A DNA stretch of 64,000 bases from an uncultured Acetatifactor sp. (GTDB lineage Bacteria; Bacillota; Clostridia; Lachnospirales; Lachnospiraceae): positions 238,962 through 302,961 of the forward strand of contig CAJTZD010000001.1 in the NCBI GenBank assembly GCA_910584235.1, read 5' to 3'. Position numbers and translations under genes: made by a program. Below the pieces are notes generated by a model. It was not told the DNA's origin. It was given only the letters and a program-made list of their open reading frames with translations, and ran no database searches. Positions within the stretch are counted from its first letter, which is position 1; every line of letters starts with the position of its first letter. Below, piece after piece: positions 8,398 through 16,999 of the stretch.

Positions 8398-10212
8398 TCA
8401 CGCTAACTCCTGCTTCAATGCATTTACCAGCTTGTCATTTTCTTCTGTTGTCTTTATTGCCAATCTTACATATTGCCGGCCATCCTGCTTCATTTTTGCA
8501 ACCAAATTTTTTATCAGAATGTTATGTTTGACAATGAGTCTGCGATTTAATTCCTTAGCCGTCATTCCTGTCCTGACTTCGGCCATGACATAATTTGCCT
8601 GAGAGGGAATTATCCGCAACCCATAGACTTTATTCAATTCGCCAATAAAGCGAACCCTTTCTTCCCGAAACCTTTTCAACGCAGAAAAATAATCCTTTTT
8701 ATATTTTTCTTCTATCTGCATATAGAATTCAGCAAAGGAATTAATGTTCCAAATAGAAACATCTTTCTTCATCTTTTCAATTATGTTTTTATTGCCTGAT
8801 GCCAGTACACCCAGCCTTAATCCCGGTACGCCATAAGATTTTGAAATGCTCTTCAATACACAAAGATGCTCGTTTGTATCTAAAATACTTTGCTCAATAA
8901 CAGATGAATCATCTTCATCAGCAAAATCCACAAATGACTCATCAATCAACAAAGAAATTTTCTGCTCGTTTGTCCATTCAATTAATCTCAACAATTCGGT
9001 TTTCGATATATAATTTCCAGACGGATTATCCGGATTAATGAGAACCAAATTCCGTATATCCTTACTTTCGAAATAGCCTATCAAATCATCAACTGTATAC
9101 TTGAAGCAATCATTCTCCGGCCAATAAGCTACCAGTTCTTCTTCTGCATATCTATGGCTATACTCTTCAAAAGTAGGTCTGATAATACCGACCTTTCCAG
9201 TAATACTTCCCATCCATGACTTGATTAATTCGGCGGCTCCATTTCCAACCAATATATTTTCCTGATGAACTCCAAAATTTTTAGCTGCCAGAAGAGAATT
9301 TATTCTCATCCCTGACGGATACTGTGTAAGCAATTTTTCAAAACTCACCTTTATCTCATCAACCATCTTTTGTGGTGGAAAATATGGATTAACCAGATAG
9401 CAAAAATCTATCAACTGCGGGTATCGCCAATATCCACCATATCTTTCCTGCAAAAGCGCAACCCTTTGATCTTCATCAGAAATAAACATAGATGCTGCAA
9501 TATCCAAATCCTGAATATCATCTATCTCATACCAAAGCTGTCCGCTTAATCGTTTTGCTTTGATTTCCGGCTCATCAAGCATGGTAATGATACGCAGCAC
9601 TTGTTCATAATACTCATTTTCCCCAAGCGCACTTTGATATGCCTCTAAAAACGGAACATAATACATACAAGAAAAATGCTTGCTAAATTTATAGATATTT
9701 ACTGTTTTATAGTAATCAGCAATTTCTTCAAATTTAAAATTCTTTCCTGGGACAAAAGCCTCTATACCGTCATTTGGATCCAATTTTACGCATGTTCCAT
9801 CCATCCATGATTCATATTTGTCAACGAGCGCCAACGTTTCTCTCGAATCATTTAATAAAACCTCAAGTACAGAATCCTCAAAAATAAGGTCTGACTCAAA
9901 AAGAAGAGTATCTTCTTTGCAAAGCCAGTCTTTCGCCAAAGCCAAAGAATATATATTATTGGTTTTGTCATAAACCGGATTATTTATATAGGTAATCGGG
10001 GTCTTAATACCTAAAGTATTAATGTAATTAATTAGTTTCTGCCCCTCATAGCCCACGACAATCACAATCCTTGACAGATTATGCCTTTCAATCTGACGAA
10101 GCATCCTCTCTATCAACGTAACTCCGTTAACCTGAATCATACATTTTGTATTGTCACGAGTTAAATCTTTAAGCCGTTTACCCATCCCTGCTGCTAAAAT
10201 TACTGCCTGCAT
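8398..10212 (-). CDS. Fused sugar/phosphoalcohol nucleotidyltransferase and HisC-like aminotransferase
   Basis: A 604-residue two-domain protein. Residues 1 to about 240 are a LicC-like nucleotidyltransferase: MQAVILAAGMGKRLKDLT is the NTP-binding loop and ESDLIF a metal site. Residues about 250-604 are a class I PLP enzyme of the HisC/CobD type: LVGNGAAELIK, NPDNPSGN, LIDESFVDFAD, and the PLP lysine in SISKSYGVPGLRLG. ATG 10212 is used, with GAGGA upstream; an earlier in-frame ATG at 10299 would overlap the upstream gene. LicC-type enzymes make CDP-activated alcohols. HisC-like enzymes in capsule loci are reported to act on serine phosphate or dihydroxyacetone phosphate. With LicD nearby, synthesis of a CDP-linked amino alcohol or related group is inferred. 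Confidence 0.85.
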   Translation of the reverse strand: MQAVILAAGMGKRLKDLTRDNTKCMIQVNGVTLIERMLRQIERHNLSRIVIVVGYEGQKLINYINTLGIKTPITYINNPVYDKTNNIYSLALAKDWLCKEDTLLFESDLIFEDSVLEVLLNDSRETLALVDKYESWMDGTCVKLDPNDGIEAFVPGKNFKFEEIADYYKTVNIYKFSKHFSCMYYVPFLEAYQSALGENEYYEQVLRIITMLDEPEIKAKRLSGQLWYEIDDIQDLDIAASMFISDEDQRVALLQERYGGYWRYPQLIDFCYLVNPYFPPQKMVDEIKVSFEKLLTQYPSGMRINSLLAAKNFGVHQENILVGNGAAELIKSWMGSITGKVGIIRPTFEEYSHRYAEEELVAYWPENDCFKYTVDDLIGYFESKDIRNLVLINPDNPSGNYISKTELLRLIEWTNEQKISLLIDESFVDFADEDDSSVIEQSILDTNEHLCVLKSISKSYGVPGLRLGVLASGNKNIIEKMKKDVSIWNINSFAEFYMQIEEKYKKDYFSALKRFREERVRFIGELNKVYGLRIIPSQANYVMAEVRTGMTAKELNRRLIVKHNILIKNLVAKMKQDGRQYVRLAIKTTEENDKLVNALKQELA

Positions 10213-10237
10213 AGTTCTGTCCTCGCTAAAGCTTTTT

Positions 10238-11305
10238 CTATTTATATAGATTGATAAATTCTTTTCTGTCCAAGTCCAGTTCAAATACCTCTGTAACACT
10301 ACTCATGGTATTTCTTTGATACCAGTTCCAAACCATATCTATATTAGGAGTATGTACCAAAAAAATTTTCGCAATTTCTTTAATAACCTTTATTCCAAAC
10401 GAAAAATCCGACACAAAGTATCTTGAATTCCAATCCGGAATCCAGCCTGTGCCTGTCTGTTTCATGGGAGAAAACAATCCTTTAAATGCTTTTATCCCTC
10501 TTATTTTTTGAGTCATTTCATCTACTGTATGACTTTCATAATAATCTTTTAGCGATACTACGGCTGTCAAATCCAATGGAATGATTCTACAAATATTTTG
10601 AAGTTCACAATCACAATTCATCAATAAATCTGAAGAATCGTTCGTCCACTCTTCATAGAATAAGATATTTCTTGGATATGTACTTTTTGAATCATAATCT
10701 TTAAATATTGAATATAACCGAGTAGTATGTAAAATCGGATTCGATGGAGTCAATGTTACTGATAAATAATTGCTCACCCACTCACCAGGTATGTCAAAAA
10801 CAGACTCCATTTCTTTACAAATATTTATTGCGAAATGCGATGGAATTGAGCCGATTTTTATGCTATTCTTTCTTCCAAGTTCATAAACACTTTCTCCATA
10901 TTTCTTTAAACGCGCAATACTATGTACCCGTTGCAGTCCAAAAAGTATAACATCTTTTTCTATAACTTTACGGAATGCGAATTCGCCTCCTCCGCTTCCC
11001 GGTATAATTCCTATTTTTTGCCCTTCATGCACAAATGGCAATATCTCCTCAGCGATACTTGAAAAAAGATGCGGCGGCATAGTAATCCATATATGTTCTG
11101 CTTTCTCCACTGCTTCCCGCATTGAATTTGTGACTTTAGATATATGTCCTCTTCGCAGCAATTTATCGTCTGCATCATAAACCCTAAGTTCTTTGTTCCA
11201 TTGCTCTGGTTTAGATGTATAAATAACTACTTCATTTCCTTTATAAGCAGCATCTGCTGCCATTAAAGTTCCAATGTTCCCGCCACCGATTACCGTTATT
11301 CTCAT
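10238..11305 (-). CDS. Opine dehydrogenase-like NAD(P)-dependent oxidoreductase
   Basis: A 355-residue protein. The N-terminus ITVIGGGNIGTLMAADAAYKG is a Rossmann NAD(P)-binding motif. The layout (Rossmann domain, then an all-helical C-terminal domain from about residue 180 with a conserved His in ESHTVDEM) matches the octopine/nopaline dehydrogenase family, which reductively condenses an amino acid with a 2-oxo acid. It lies 25 bases before the nucleotidyltransferase-aminotransferase fusion and 75 bases after licD, so these three genes form a unit. A function in making an N-(carboxyalkyl)amino substituent of the glycan is inferred. Simple 2-hydroxyacid or ketopantoate reduction is an alternative. 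Confidence 0.75.
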   Translation of the reverse strand: MRITVIGGGNIGTLMAADAAYKGNEVVIYTSKPEQWNKELRVYDADDKLLRRGHISKVTNSMREAVEKAEHIWITMPPHLFSSIAEEILPFVHEGQKIGIIPGSGGGEFAFRKVIEKDVILFGLQRVHSIARLKKYGESVYELGRKNSIKIGSIPSHFAINICKEMESVFDIPGEWVSNYLSVTLTPSNPILHTTRLYSIFKDYDSKSTYPRNILFYEEWTNDSSDLLMNCDCELQNICRIIPLDLTAVVSLKDYYESHTVDEMTQKIRGIKAFKGLFSPMKQTGTGWIPDWNSRYFVSDFSFGIKVIKEIAKIFLVHTPNIDMVWNWYQRNTMSSVTEVFELDLDRKEFINLYK

Positions 11306-11380
11306 GTCATCACCAAATCATAAAATATCTATAATACCATGGCATAATCTTTCATAAAGCATTCAGCCAACACCACAAAG

Positions 11381-12181
11381 TTACTTTTCCAGCATATATG
11401 CTTCGAACACATGTGTAGACACCCTTTTATGGACCGGAGGTAATTGCATATAATCACCATATATAGTCTTTAACCATCTCTCATATCCAATTGGTATCTT
11501 ATAATCCTTGCCTTCAAATATATGATCTGTAAAAGAATCAAAAATATCTTTTTCACAGGCAAATACAGCGTAACATGTAAAACTTCCAACTCTTTTCGTA
11601 TCCACATCTTTATACTTCTGAGCATTTTGTGACATTTTAAGAGCAAAAAAATTTTTAGGAAAAGGACGTAATACTATATTTAGTATTTTAAAAGCTATTC
11701 TTCTTTTAATTCCTGGTATTGTGTCATTTTTTTGTGATCTTGCAATGTTGCATCCTCGATAGAAGTTTCGCTTTCTGTACATTTTTGCGACTTCTTTGTC
11801 ATCATCTGGCGCATTGTCATAAATGATGATATCCACATTTACAGCTATTTTTTTCCCTTGTAAATCTGGTTCATATAAAATAGTTTCCGTGTCCAAAACT
11901 TTGCCAAACGCATAGCAATAGTCATTGTCATCTTCCGCACATACAAATTTATATCTGTCATTTTCCTGATTAAATACTTTTCGAAATTTCTCGTACTCTG
12001 GCCTAAGCATTCCAATATCTATATCATCATCCCAAGGTATGTATCCATTATGTCTGATTGCCCCAAGTAATGTTCCCGAATCCAGCCAATAATTAATATT
12101 ATGTCTCATGCAGCACGAATGCACTTCATCTAAAATATTAATTTGTAGTTTCTTTAATTCGTCAATATCTATCTTTCTCAT
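11381..12181 (-). CDS. LicD family phosphotransferase
   Basis: A 266-residue protein. WLDSGTLLGAIRHNGYIPWD with the following DDIDIGM (residues about 31-58) is the LicD signature, including the metal-binding DDxD. LicD proteins transfer phosphocholine or related phospho-alcohols from a CDP carrier to teichoic acid or capsule sugars. The adjacent CDP-forming fusion protein could supply the donor. No choline kinase or choline transporter gene is in the window, so the donor may not be choline. ATG 12181 follows GAGAGG. The gene is AT-rich like its neighbours. Confidence 0.88.
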   Translation of the reverse strand: MRKIDIDELKKLQINILDEVHSCCMRHNINYWLDSGTLLGAIRHNGYIPWDDDIDIGMLRPEYEKFRKVFNQENDRYKFVCAEDDNDYCYAFGKVLDTETILYEPDLQGKKIAVNVDIIIYDNAPDDDKEVAKMYRKRNFYRGCNIARSQKNDTIPGIKRRIAFKILNIVLRPFPKNFFALKMSQNAQKYKDVDTKRVGSFTCYAVFACEKDIFDSFTDHIFEGKDYKIPIGYERWLKTIYGDYMQLPPVHKRVSTHVFEAYMLEK

Positions 12182-12207
12182 GAAATCCCTCTCTATGCCG
12201 CTATGTA

Positions 12208-13053
12208 TTACTCTCCCCTTATATACGCATGCCAGATAAACTTTGTATTAGTTTTTATATATCTCATAAATAATCGCCGGGGTTCCTGCATCAAACGATA
12301 CAGCCATTCCAGATTACTTTTCTGTATCCACATCGGAGCTCTTTTAATATTACCTGCAAAATAATCAAACCCGGCTCCCACACCCACCATAAAACCTTTT
12401 ACACAGCCTTTATGGCAGGCCATCCATCTTTCCTGTTTGGGTGCCCCTAGGCCAACCCATATAAAATCTGCATCACTCTTATTAATCCGATTTATAATCC
12501 TCTTATCTTCCTCTTCAGACAATGGCTGAAAGGGCGGACTATACATACCAACAATCTCTATTCCAGGGTATTTTTTTTCAATTTTTTCTTTTAATTTGTC
12601 TAATGTTTCTTGGGTAGAACCATAAAAGAAATGCCTGTATCCTTCTTCTGCAGACATTTTAAAAACTTCTTCCATATAGTCCGGCCCTGCTGTCCGTCCC
12701 ATATTAACATGACCTCTTTTTCTTCCTATGGAGGATAACGGACCTCCATCCGGAATTGTTAATGCACTTTCATTTTGTATCTCGCGGTACTTTCCATCTT
12801 CCCATGCAGTTACTGTAGTATGTACATTGGCCACGCAACAATAATTTCCACCTAAATCTTTTATATTTTCCCTTGTAAACCGAATCAGCCACTCCATATT
12901 TATAGCAGCAACATCTACTTTCATGATCCTGCAAACTGGTATTTGTGATTTATCAATTTTTTGTACAATTTCTTGGCATGTATCGCCACTCATCCTACCA
13001 TCCATTTCCCGCAACACACCCTTACTCCCCACGCTCCAAATAAGCCGGTGCAT
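12208..13053 (-). CDS. WecG/TagA/CpsF family glycosyltransferase
   Basis: About 281 residues. The family signatures are clear: CVANVHTTV, then IPDGGPLSSIGRKRG with GRTAGPDYM, HFFYGSTQETLDKL, GMYSPPFQPL, and the C-terminal WVGLGAPKQERWM with GVGAGFDYFAGNIKRAPMWIQKSNLEWLYRL. These enzymes add ManNAc, ManNAcA or similar to a lipid-linked first sugar, an early committed step. The start is uncertain. ATG 13053 has a GGGGTGGGGAG run upstream and overlaps the AbiEi-like gene by 32 bases; ATG at 12993 or 13086 are alternatives. It is the first enzyme gene after the regulator, fitting its early step. Confidence 0.88.
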   Translation of the reverse strand: MHRLIWSVGSKGVLREMDGRMSGDTCQEIVQKIDKSQIPVCRIMKVDVAAINMEWLIRFTRENIKDLGGNYCCVANVHTTVTAWEDGKYREIQNESALTIPDGGPLSSIGRKRGHVNMGRTAGPDYMEEVFKMSAEEGYRHFFYGSTQETLDKLKEKIEKKYPGIEIVGMYSPPFQPLSEEEDKRIINRINKSDADFIWVGLGAPKQERWMACHKGCVKGFMVGVGAGFDYFAGNIKRAPMWIQKSNLEWLYRLMQEPRRLFMRYIKTNTKFIWHAYIRGE

Positions 13054-13816
13054 AAACTCCCCACCCCTTATGATAAACCAGCCCATCCGCTCCCTTGATC
13101 ATATACCGCACGGTGCTGGCACAATGTTCCCTGCACTCCTGGTAGAACGCCCTGGGCAGCCTCACATACTCCTGCAGCTGCTCCAGCACATATCCGCATT
13201 TCTGGTACAGATACCCGTTCCCATACCGCTCCAGGCAGTCCAGCAGCTTGTCCACGTCCAGTCTGGGCAGGCGTATGATGCACTCTACCACGTCCTCCAG
13301 CCCGGCCTCCCCCTCAAAGCTGTGGAGGCTGTCCACCACTGTCTGCTCCAGGCTGGTCACCAGGCTTCCGCTTACCCATTCCGTATCGGCCCCGGCCTTT
13401 GGGTGCACCCTGCGGTAGAAGACTCCATTGTACCGAAAGTCCGTGAACCGCGTCTGGGTCGCCACGAATACCTCATTGCCTGCTTTCGGCGCATATCCAC
13501 ATGCCTCAAAAGCGCTGCGCAGGGCCACATATCCGTCTGCAAAGAGCCTGCTGCCGATCTGGTACCGGTTCAGCACCGGCTCTCCCGTCTCCGTATCCAT
13601 CACGGTGTACAGGTTGCGGTGTATCCTGTCAATATAACCTTTGCGCTGATAATCATTCAGAAGATACGGCACTGCCGCGCGGTCCCCCACCATATCCGTG
13701 ACGTCCTGCAGGCTAAAGCACCCCAACTCCCGCATCTTTCCATAATGCTCGACAATAGAAAGTTGTCCCTGCTTCCTGCTGTATGACCTATAAGAACTCG
13801 CAGTTATCTCCGGCAT
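13022..13816 (-). CDS. AbiEi-like antitoxin/transcriptional regulator heading the polysaccharide operon
   Basis: A 264-residue protein. An N-terminal winged-helix-like region (GCFSLQDVTDMVGDRAAVPYLLNDYQRKGYIDRIHRNLY) is followed by a C-terminal domain with VALRSAFEACGY and VSGSLVTSLEQTVVDSL, the arrangement of type IV AbiEi antitoxins and related predicted regulators. No AbiEii nucleotidyltransferase toxin gene is adjacent. ATG 13816 is chosen for the GGGGTGG upstream; the frame stays open to an ATG at 13906, but those extra codons abut a palindrome and look non-coding. Its base composition is clearly more GC-rich than the glycan genes that follow. AbiEi proteins bind inverted repeats in their own promoter, and two such repeats lie just upstream. 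Confidence 0.7.
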   Translation of the reverse strand: MPEITASSYRSYSRKQGQLSIVEHYGKMRELGCFSLQDVTDMVGDRAAVPYLLNDYQRKGYIDRIHRNLYTVMDTETGEPVLNRYQIGSRLFADGYVALRSAFEACGYAPKAGNEVFVATQTRFTDFRYNGVFYRRVHPKAGADTEWVSGSLVTSLEQTVVDSLHSFEGEAGLEDVVECIIRLPRLDVDKLLDCLERYGNGYLYQKCGYVLEQLQEYVRLPRAFYQECREHCASTVRYMIKGADGLVYHKGWGVYAPAYLERGE

Positions 13817-13904
13817 TTTCCACCCCATATCCATCGCACCAGCCTGTCCCCGTCTAAGGCAGACAGACCGCGAAATCATATTCCAAACGGCTATGTCTAT
13901 GTCC

Positions 13905-13942
13905 AAAAGGTTCGCCTAACTGGCATGTAAGGCGAACTTTTT
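13905..13942. repeat. Left palindromic element (inverted copy of 14143-14182)
   Basis: Arms AAAAGGTTCGCCTAAC and GTAAGGCGAACTTTTT flank the loop TGGCAT. Its reverse complement matches the right element over about 36 of 38 positions, including the loop read as ATGCCA. It lies 88 bases before the chosen regulator start. On RNA it would form a strong hairpin followed by U residues, so it could act as a terminator or attenuator as well as a protein site. Confidence 0.85.
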
Positions 13943-14101
13943 GGCTTCTGCCGGCTCCTGTGGACCTATTGGGGAAAAGCCCGGAAAACTGTCAAGAGAG
14001 GAATAATACGATAATCCACCGACTATTTTCCAACAGAATAAATAAAAATTGTCAAGAAAAAAGATAGAATATAGAAATTACTGACAAAAATGAAATTAGA
14101 C

Positions 14102-14130
14102 TTGCACTGTGCCCCTATAAGGTATAAAAT
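14102..14130 (+). promoter_or_regulatory. Outward-facing promoter within the repeat-bounded segment
   Basis: TTGCAC at 14102-14107 and TAAAAT at 14125-14130 are separated by 17 bases. In the present orientation it points right, away from the polysaccharide operon and antisense to the next gene. Two consensus TTGACA boxes face left in the same segment (14050-14055 and 13990-13995 on the minus strand) but lack good -10 partners. Confidence 0.4.
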
Positions 14131-14142
14131 GATAAAAGCAAC

Positions 14143-14182
14143 AAAAAAGTTCGCCTTACATGCCAGTAAGGCGAACTTTTTT
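14143..14182. repeat. Right palindromic element (perfect 17-bp arms)
   Basis: AAAAAAGTTCGCCTTAC, loop ATGCCA, then GTAAGGCGAACTTTTTT: a perfect 17-bp stem with A and T runs on both sides. It can act as a bidirectional intrinsic terminator, a dimeric operator half of a pair, or a recombination site. It is the inverted partner of the element at 13905-13942. Confidence 0.9.
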
Positions 14183-14362
14183 ATATGATAATACCCAATT
14201 CATTTTATCTTATAACATCTGTTTCCACCCAATACTCCACCCTGCCCCATTCCTGACTTCGTCCCAATAAATGATAACCGCCTGCGGCGCGGCCCCGGGT
14301 GGCTTCCGCCTTTTGAAGATGCTTTTTACGGACTGGCAGAAATTGACTCCATCTCAGTATCT

Positions 14363-16021
14363 TCACTGCCTCATTCGGAATCCGTCTTTCATGCCGTCTC
14401 CGCGGAGTTCCAAATCCGCCTGGGTAGGGGCGGAGGGAAAAGGATCGTATCCGGTAGCTCCGCCGTATGGAGAATAATAGAATGTCTCCCCGCCGATCTC
14501 ATAACTCTCCAGCTCATATTGATCGTAAGTCTCCGACCAGATATAATTCGGCCAGGTCCGAAAGAGCGCTACATAGTCCAGACATACATAGAGCTTATAG
14601 GCGCCGTACAGCATCAATGCAAAATATACCGCCTTGCGCAGCGCAACTTTCTCCAGAAAATATCCTCCCGCCAACGCGGCTAACAGCAGCACATAAGCAT
14701 AGCCGTAGCGCATCATGGGAGCCTCAAACTGCCAATACAGATAGGAACAGCCCACCGCAGCCATCACCAACAGATAATCCAGCTCTTTCCATCTCTTTCT
14801 GACGATTACAGACACAGCAAGCCCAAGCACAGCCACGCCGGAACCGATGTCTGCCAGGATCAGCAGTCTTTCCGTGAAAGACAATCCGTTTTGAAACCAA
14901 TATGGAATCCATGACTTCAGACTGGTATCTGCCAGGCCGTTCGCGCACTTTGCCCATATCTTTATGAGATACGCGTCTGTCTTCACAATACTTTCACTGA
15001 TTTTCCAGTCCACCTGAAATAAATCCAACCCTGCAAAGGGATAGAGCAGCCAGCCTGTAATCAGTACCGTTCGGGTCATCCACGGGACGGCCACTGCAAG
15101 CCCCATGGCAATATAAATGCCAGTCTCTTTCCATCTCTTCTCTTTTAAAAGCATACAGGCCGGCTTTATTGTCAGCAACAGCAGAAGCCCGGCAGAAAGC
15201 TTCAGGGTCAGCGCAAACACACCCGCCACGCACAAAAGCCCATAGGGCGCAATGTGATCCCGAACCTGTCTGTCTCCATCCTCAAGAATCGTCAGCCACT
15301 TTATGATAATGAAAAAAATCAGGCACATCACCGCATAATCCGACGAAGGTGCAAGAATCTCATCATATATAGTCGTCAGATAATACACTGCACCTGCCCG
15401 CGCATAATCCGACAAAAGCATTTTCCTGCGCCGGAATGCTTTCCCCAAGTCAAGCAGGCCCATACACAAGATGAATGCAATCATTCCGTTGACTGCATGT
15501 ATGCTGCGGCCCAATAGAAAGCGCATACTGTACAAAGCCGATACGGCAAAGATAGAACTGTTATACCCAAAGCGGCAATGCAGATTACCCAATCCCTTTA
15601 CGACACCGTACTCTTCAATCCAGCGAATGCTCTGCCCATGGTACATATCCATATCCAGTACCCTGTAATAAGCTCTGGAAGCAAAGAAACTCCAAAGAAA
15701 AAACAGCAGCAAAACCATGCCCCTGCGCGGCCAGGAAGCACTTCCTATGCTCTGTCTTAAAAATTGTCCGATCCTTTTTCGCATAACAATGCAGATAAGG
15801 ATACTCACCGCAGACAATACCACATTCGCCTCTATATTGACCCTGTAAAACAGGCTGAAGATCTGGGCATATACCGTTGCAATGATGAAACCGGACATCA
15901 GGATGCTGTCCATCCGTCTGATGGAATAACGGAATACTTTCTCCACGCACCATGCAAAGAAAAAACCTATGCTAAAGCAGGTAAAAAGCATATAAATCCA
16001 GTTCAGAATAATTGTCAGCAT
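14363..16021 (-). CDS. LIC_10190-like polytopic membrane protein
   Basis: A 552-residue protein with about 12 hydrophobic helices. The region MDMYHGQSIRWIEEYGVV followed by KGLGNLHCRFGYNSS (residues about 123-155) matches the conserved loop of the LIC_10190 family, a GT-C-like membrane group of unknown activity found near glycan genes. An acidic loop and the YHGQ motif after the third or fourth helix are compatible with a lipid-linked sugar transferase, but this is inference. ATG 16021 follows AGGAGG. Composition is GC-richer than the polysaccharide operon and similar to the MscS gene just upstream, 18 bases away. Confidence 0.6.
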   Translation of the reverse strand: MLTIILNWIYMLFTCFSIGFFFAWCVEKVFRYSIRRMDSILMSGFIIATVYAQIFSLFYRVNIEANVVLSAVSILICIVMRKRIGQFLRQSIGSASWPRRGMVLLLFFLWSFFASRAYYRVLDMDMYHGQSIRWIEEYGVVKGLGNLHCRFGYNSSIFAVSALYSMRFLLGRSIHAVNGMIAFILCMGLLDLGKAFRRRKMLLSDYARAGAVYYLTTIYDEILAPSSDYAVMCLIFFIIIKWLTILEDGDRQVRDHIAPYGLLCVAGVFALTLKLSAGLLLLLTIKPACMLLKEKRWKETGIYIAMGLAVAVPWMTRTVLITGWLLYPFAGLDLFQVDWKISESIVKTDAYLIKIWAKCANGLADTSLKSWIPYWFQNGLSFTERLLILADIGSGVAVLGLAVSVIVRKRWKELDYLLVMAAVGCSYLYWQFEAPMMRYGYAYVLLLAALAGGYFLEKVALRKAVYFALMLYGAYKLYVCLDYVALFRTWPNYIWSETYDQYELESYEIGGETFYYSPYGGATGYDPFPSAPTQADLELRGDGMKDGFRMRQ

Positions 16022-16039
16022 ATTTTTTCGCTATCCTCC

Positions 16040-16978
16040 TCAAAGTTTGACGGATTCTTTTCCGTCGCCTGACTCGGAGCGCTCTATCCTCCCATCCACA
16101 TGCACGTCCAATTGATCATAAGCTATCTCGATTCCGTTTTCGTCCAGATTCAGCTTGCAATTTTCCGTGACGCGCCATTTCCCTTTCCAGAAGTCCTCCT
16201 GTCGAAACCAGCATCTAACGCCCAGCTCCACCGAGGAACTGGCCAGTTCCGACACAAAAACCAGCATATCTCTATCTTTTAACACAGCCTCGTCATCTTC
16301 CAGAGTGCGCTGCAGAATCTCCTTGGCTTTTTTCAGATCCGCATGATAGGAAATGCCCACGGTGATATCCATCCGCCGGACTTCCTGGGCGGTAATGTTC
16401 ACAAGACTATTGTTCGCCAGGTTTCCGTTTGGCAGAATGATGGTCTGATTGTCTGGCGTAAGGAGCTTTGTATAGAATATCTGGATTTCCGTCACTGTCC
16501 CCTCATGGCCGGAATAGCTCTCCCTGATATAGTCCCCCACCCTAAACGGCTTCAGCGCCAGTATCAGCACCCCTCCGGCCAGATTGGACAGGCTGCCCTG
16601 AATTGCCAGTCCAATAGCCACGCCGGCGGAGCCAAGCACAGCCACCACACTGGCCGCATCCAACCCAAAAGAGGACGCCAGCCCCATGACCAGTATCACA
16701 TACAGTGTGGCTTTCACAAACGAATCCACAAACTGCGTCACACCCAGTTCTGCGCCCGCTCTCTCCATGGATTTTCGGATAATCCGCCGCAGCAATTTGA
16801 TCAGCCTTACACCTATGAAGAAAAAAATGACCGCCAGGAGGATACGAACCCCCAGGTTCAGCGCTTTCTCAGGAAGCGTGCTGAGGAATTCCTGTATAGC
16901 CCCTTTCTGCACTTTCGCTTCCATATCCTCTATCATACTACCTGCATTACCGAGCGTTGTCAATCCATATATTGCCAC
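16040..16978 (-). CDS. mscS: Small-conductance mechanosensitive channel (MscS family)
   Basis: 312 residues starting at GTG behind AAAGGG. Three N-terminal helices are visible. The pore helix ASVVAVLGSAGVAIGLAIQG with SLSNLAGGVLIL is diagnostic, followed by the beta domain (FRVGDYI, VTEIQIFYTKLLTPDNQTIILPNG) and a C-terminal alpha/beta region. The channel opens under membrane tension to release solutes during osmotic downshock. The size is close to E. coli MscS (286). It is co-oriented with the membrane protein downstream. Confidence 0.92.
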   Translation of the reverse strand: MAIYGLTTLGNAGSMIEDMEAKVQKGAIQEFLSTLPEKALNLGVRILLAVIFFFIGVRLIKLLRRIIRKSMERAGAELGVTQFVDSFVKATLYVILVMGLASSFGLDAASVVAVLGSAGVAIGLAIQGSLSNLAGGVLILALKPFRVGDYIRESYSGHEGTVTEIQIFYTKLLTPDNQTIILPNGNLANNSLVNITAQEVRRMDITVGISYHADLKKAKEILQRTLEDDEAVLKDRDMLVFVSELASSSVELGVRCWFRQEDFWKGKWRVTENCKLNLDENGIEIAYDQLDVHVDGRIERSESGDGKESVKL

Positions 16979-16999
16979 AGCTTTTCACCCTTTCCGGAC

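Larger units (their letters stand above)
13817..14362. other. Intergenic control region with paired palindromes
   Basis: No gene was found in this stretch. It holds two nearly identical palindromic elements (13905-13942 and 14143-14182) in opposite orientation around a 200-bp AT-rich segment with promoter-like sequences. The part from 14183 to 14362 shows nothing recognisable. A TATGAT hexamer on the minus strand in the leader just below the left palindrome could be a -10 site for the AbiEi-like gene, but its -35 is poor. Confidence 0.6.

Noticed and set aside
13834..13906. N-terminal extension of the AbiEi-like protein to an ATG at 13906
   Set aside because: The extra residues are not AbiEi-like, the start abuts the palindrome and there is no ribosome site, whereas ATG 13816 has GGGGTGG.
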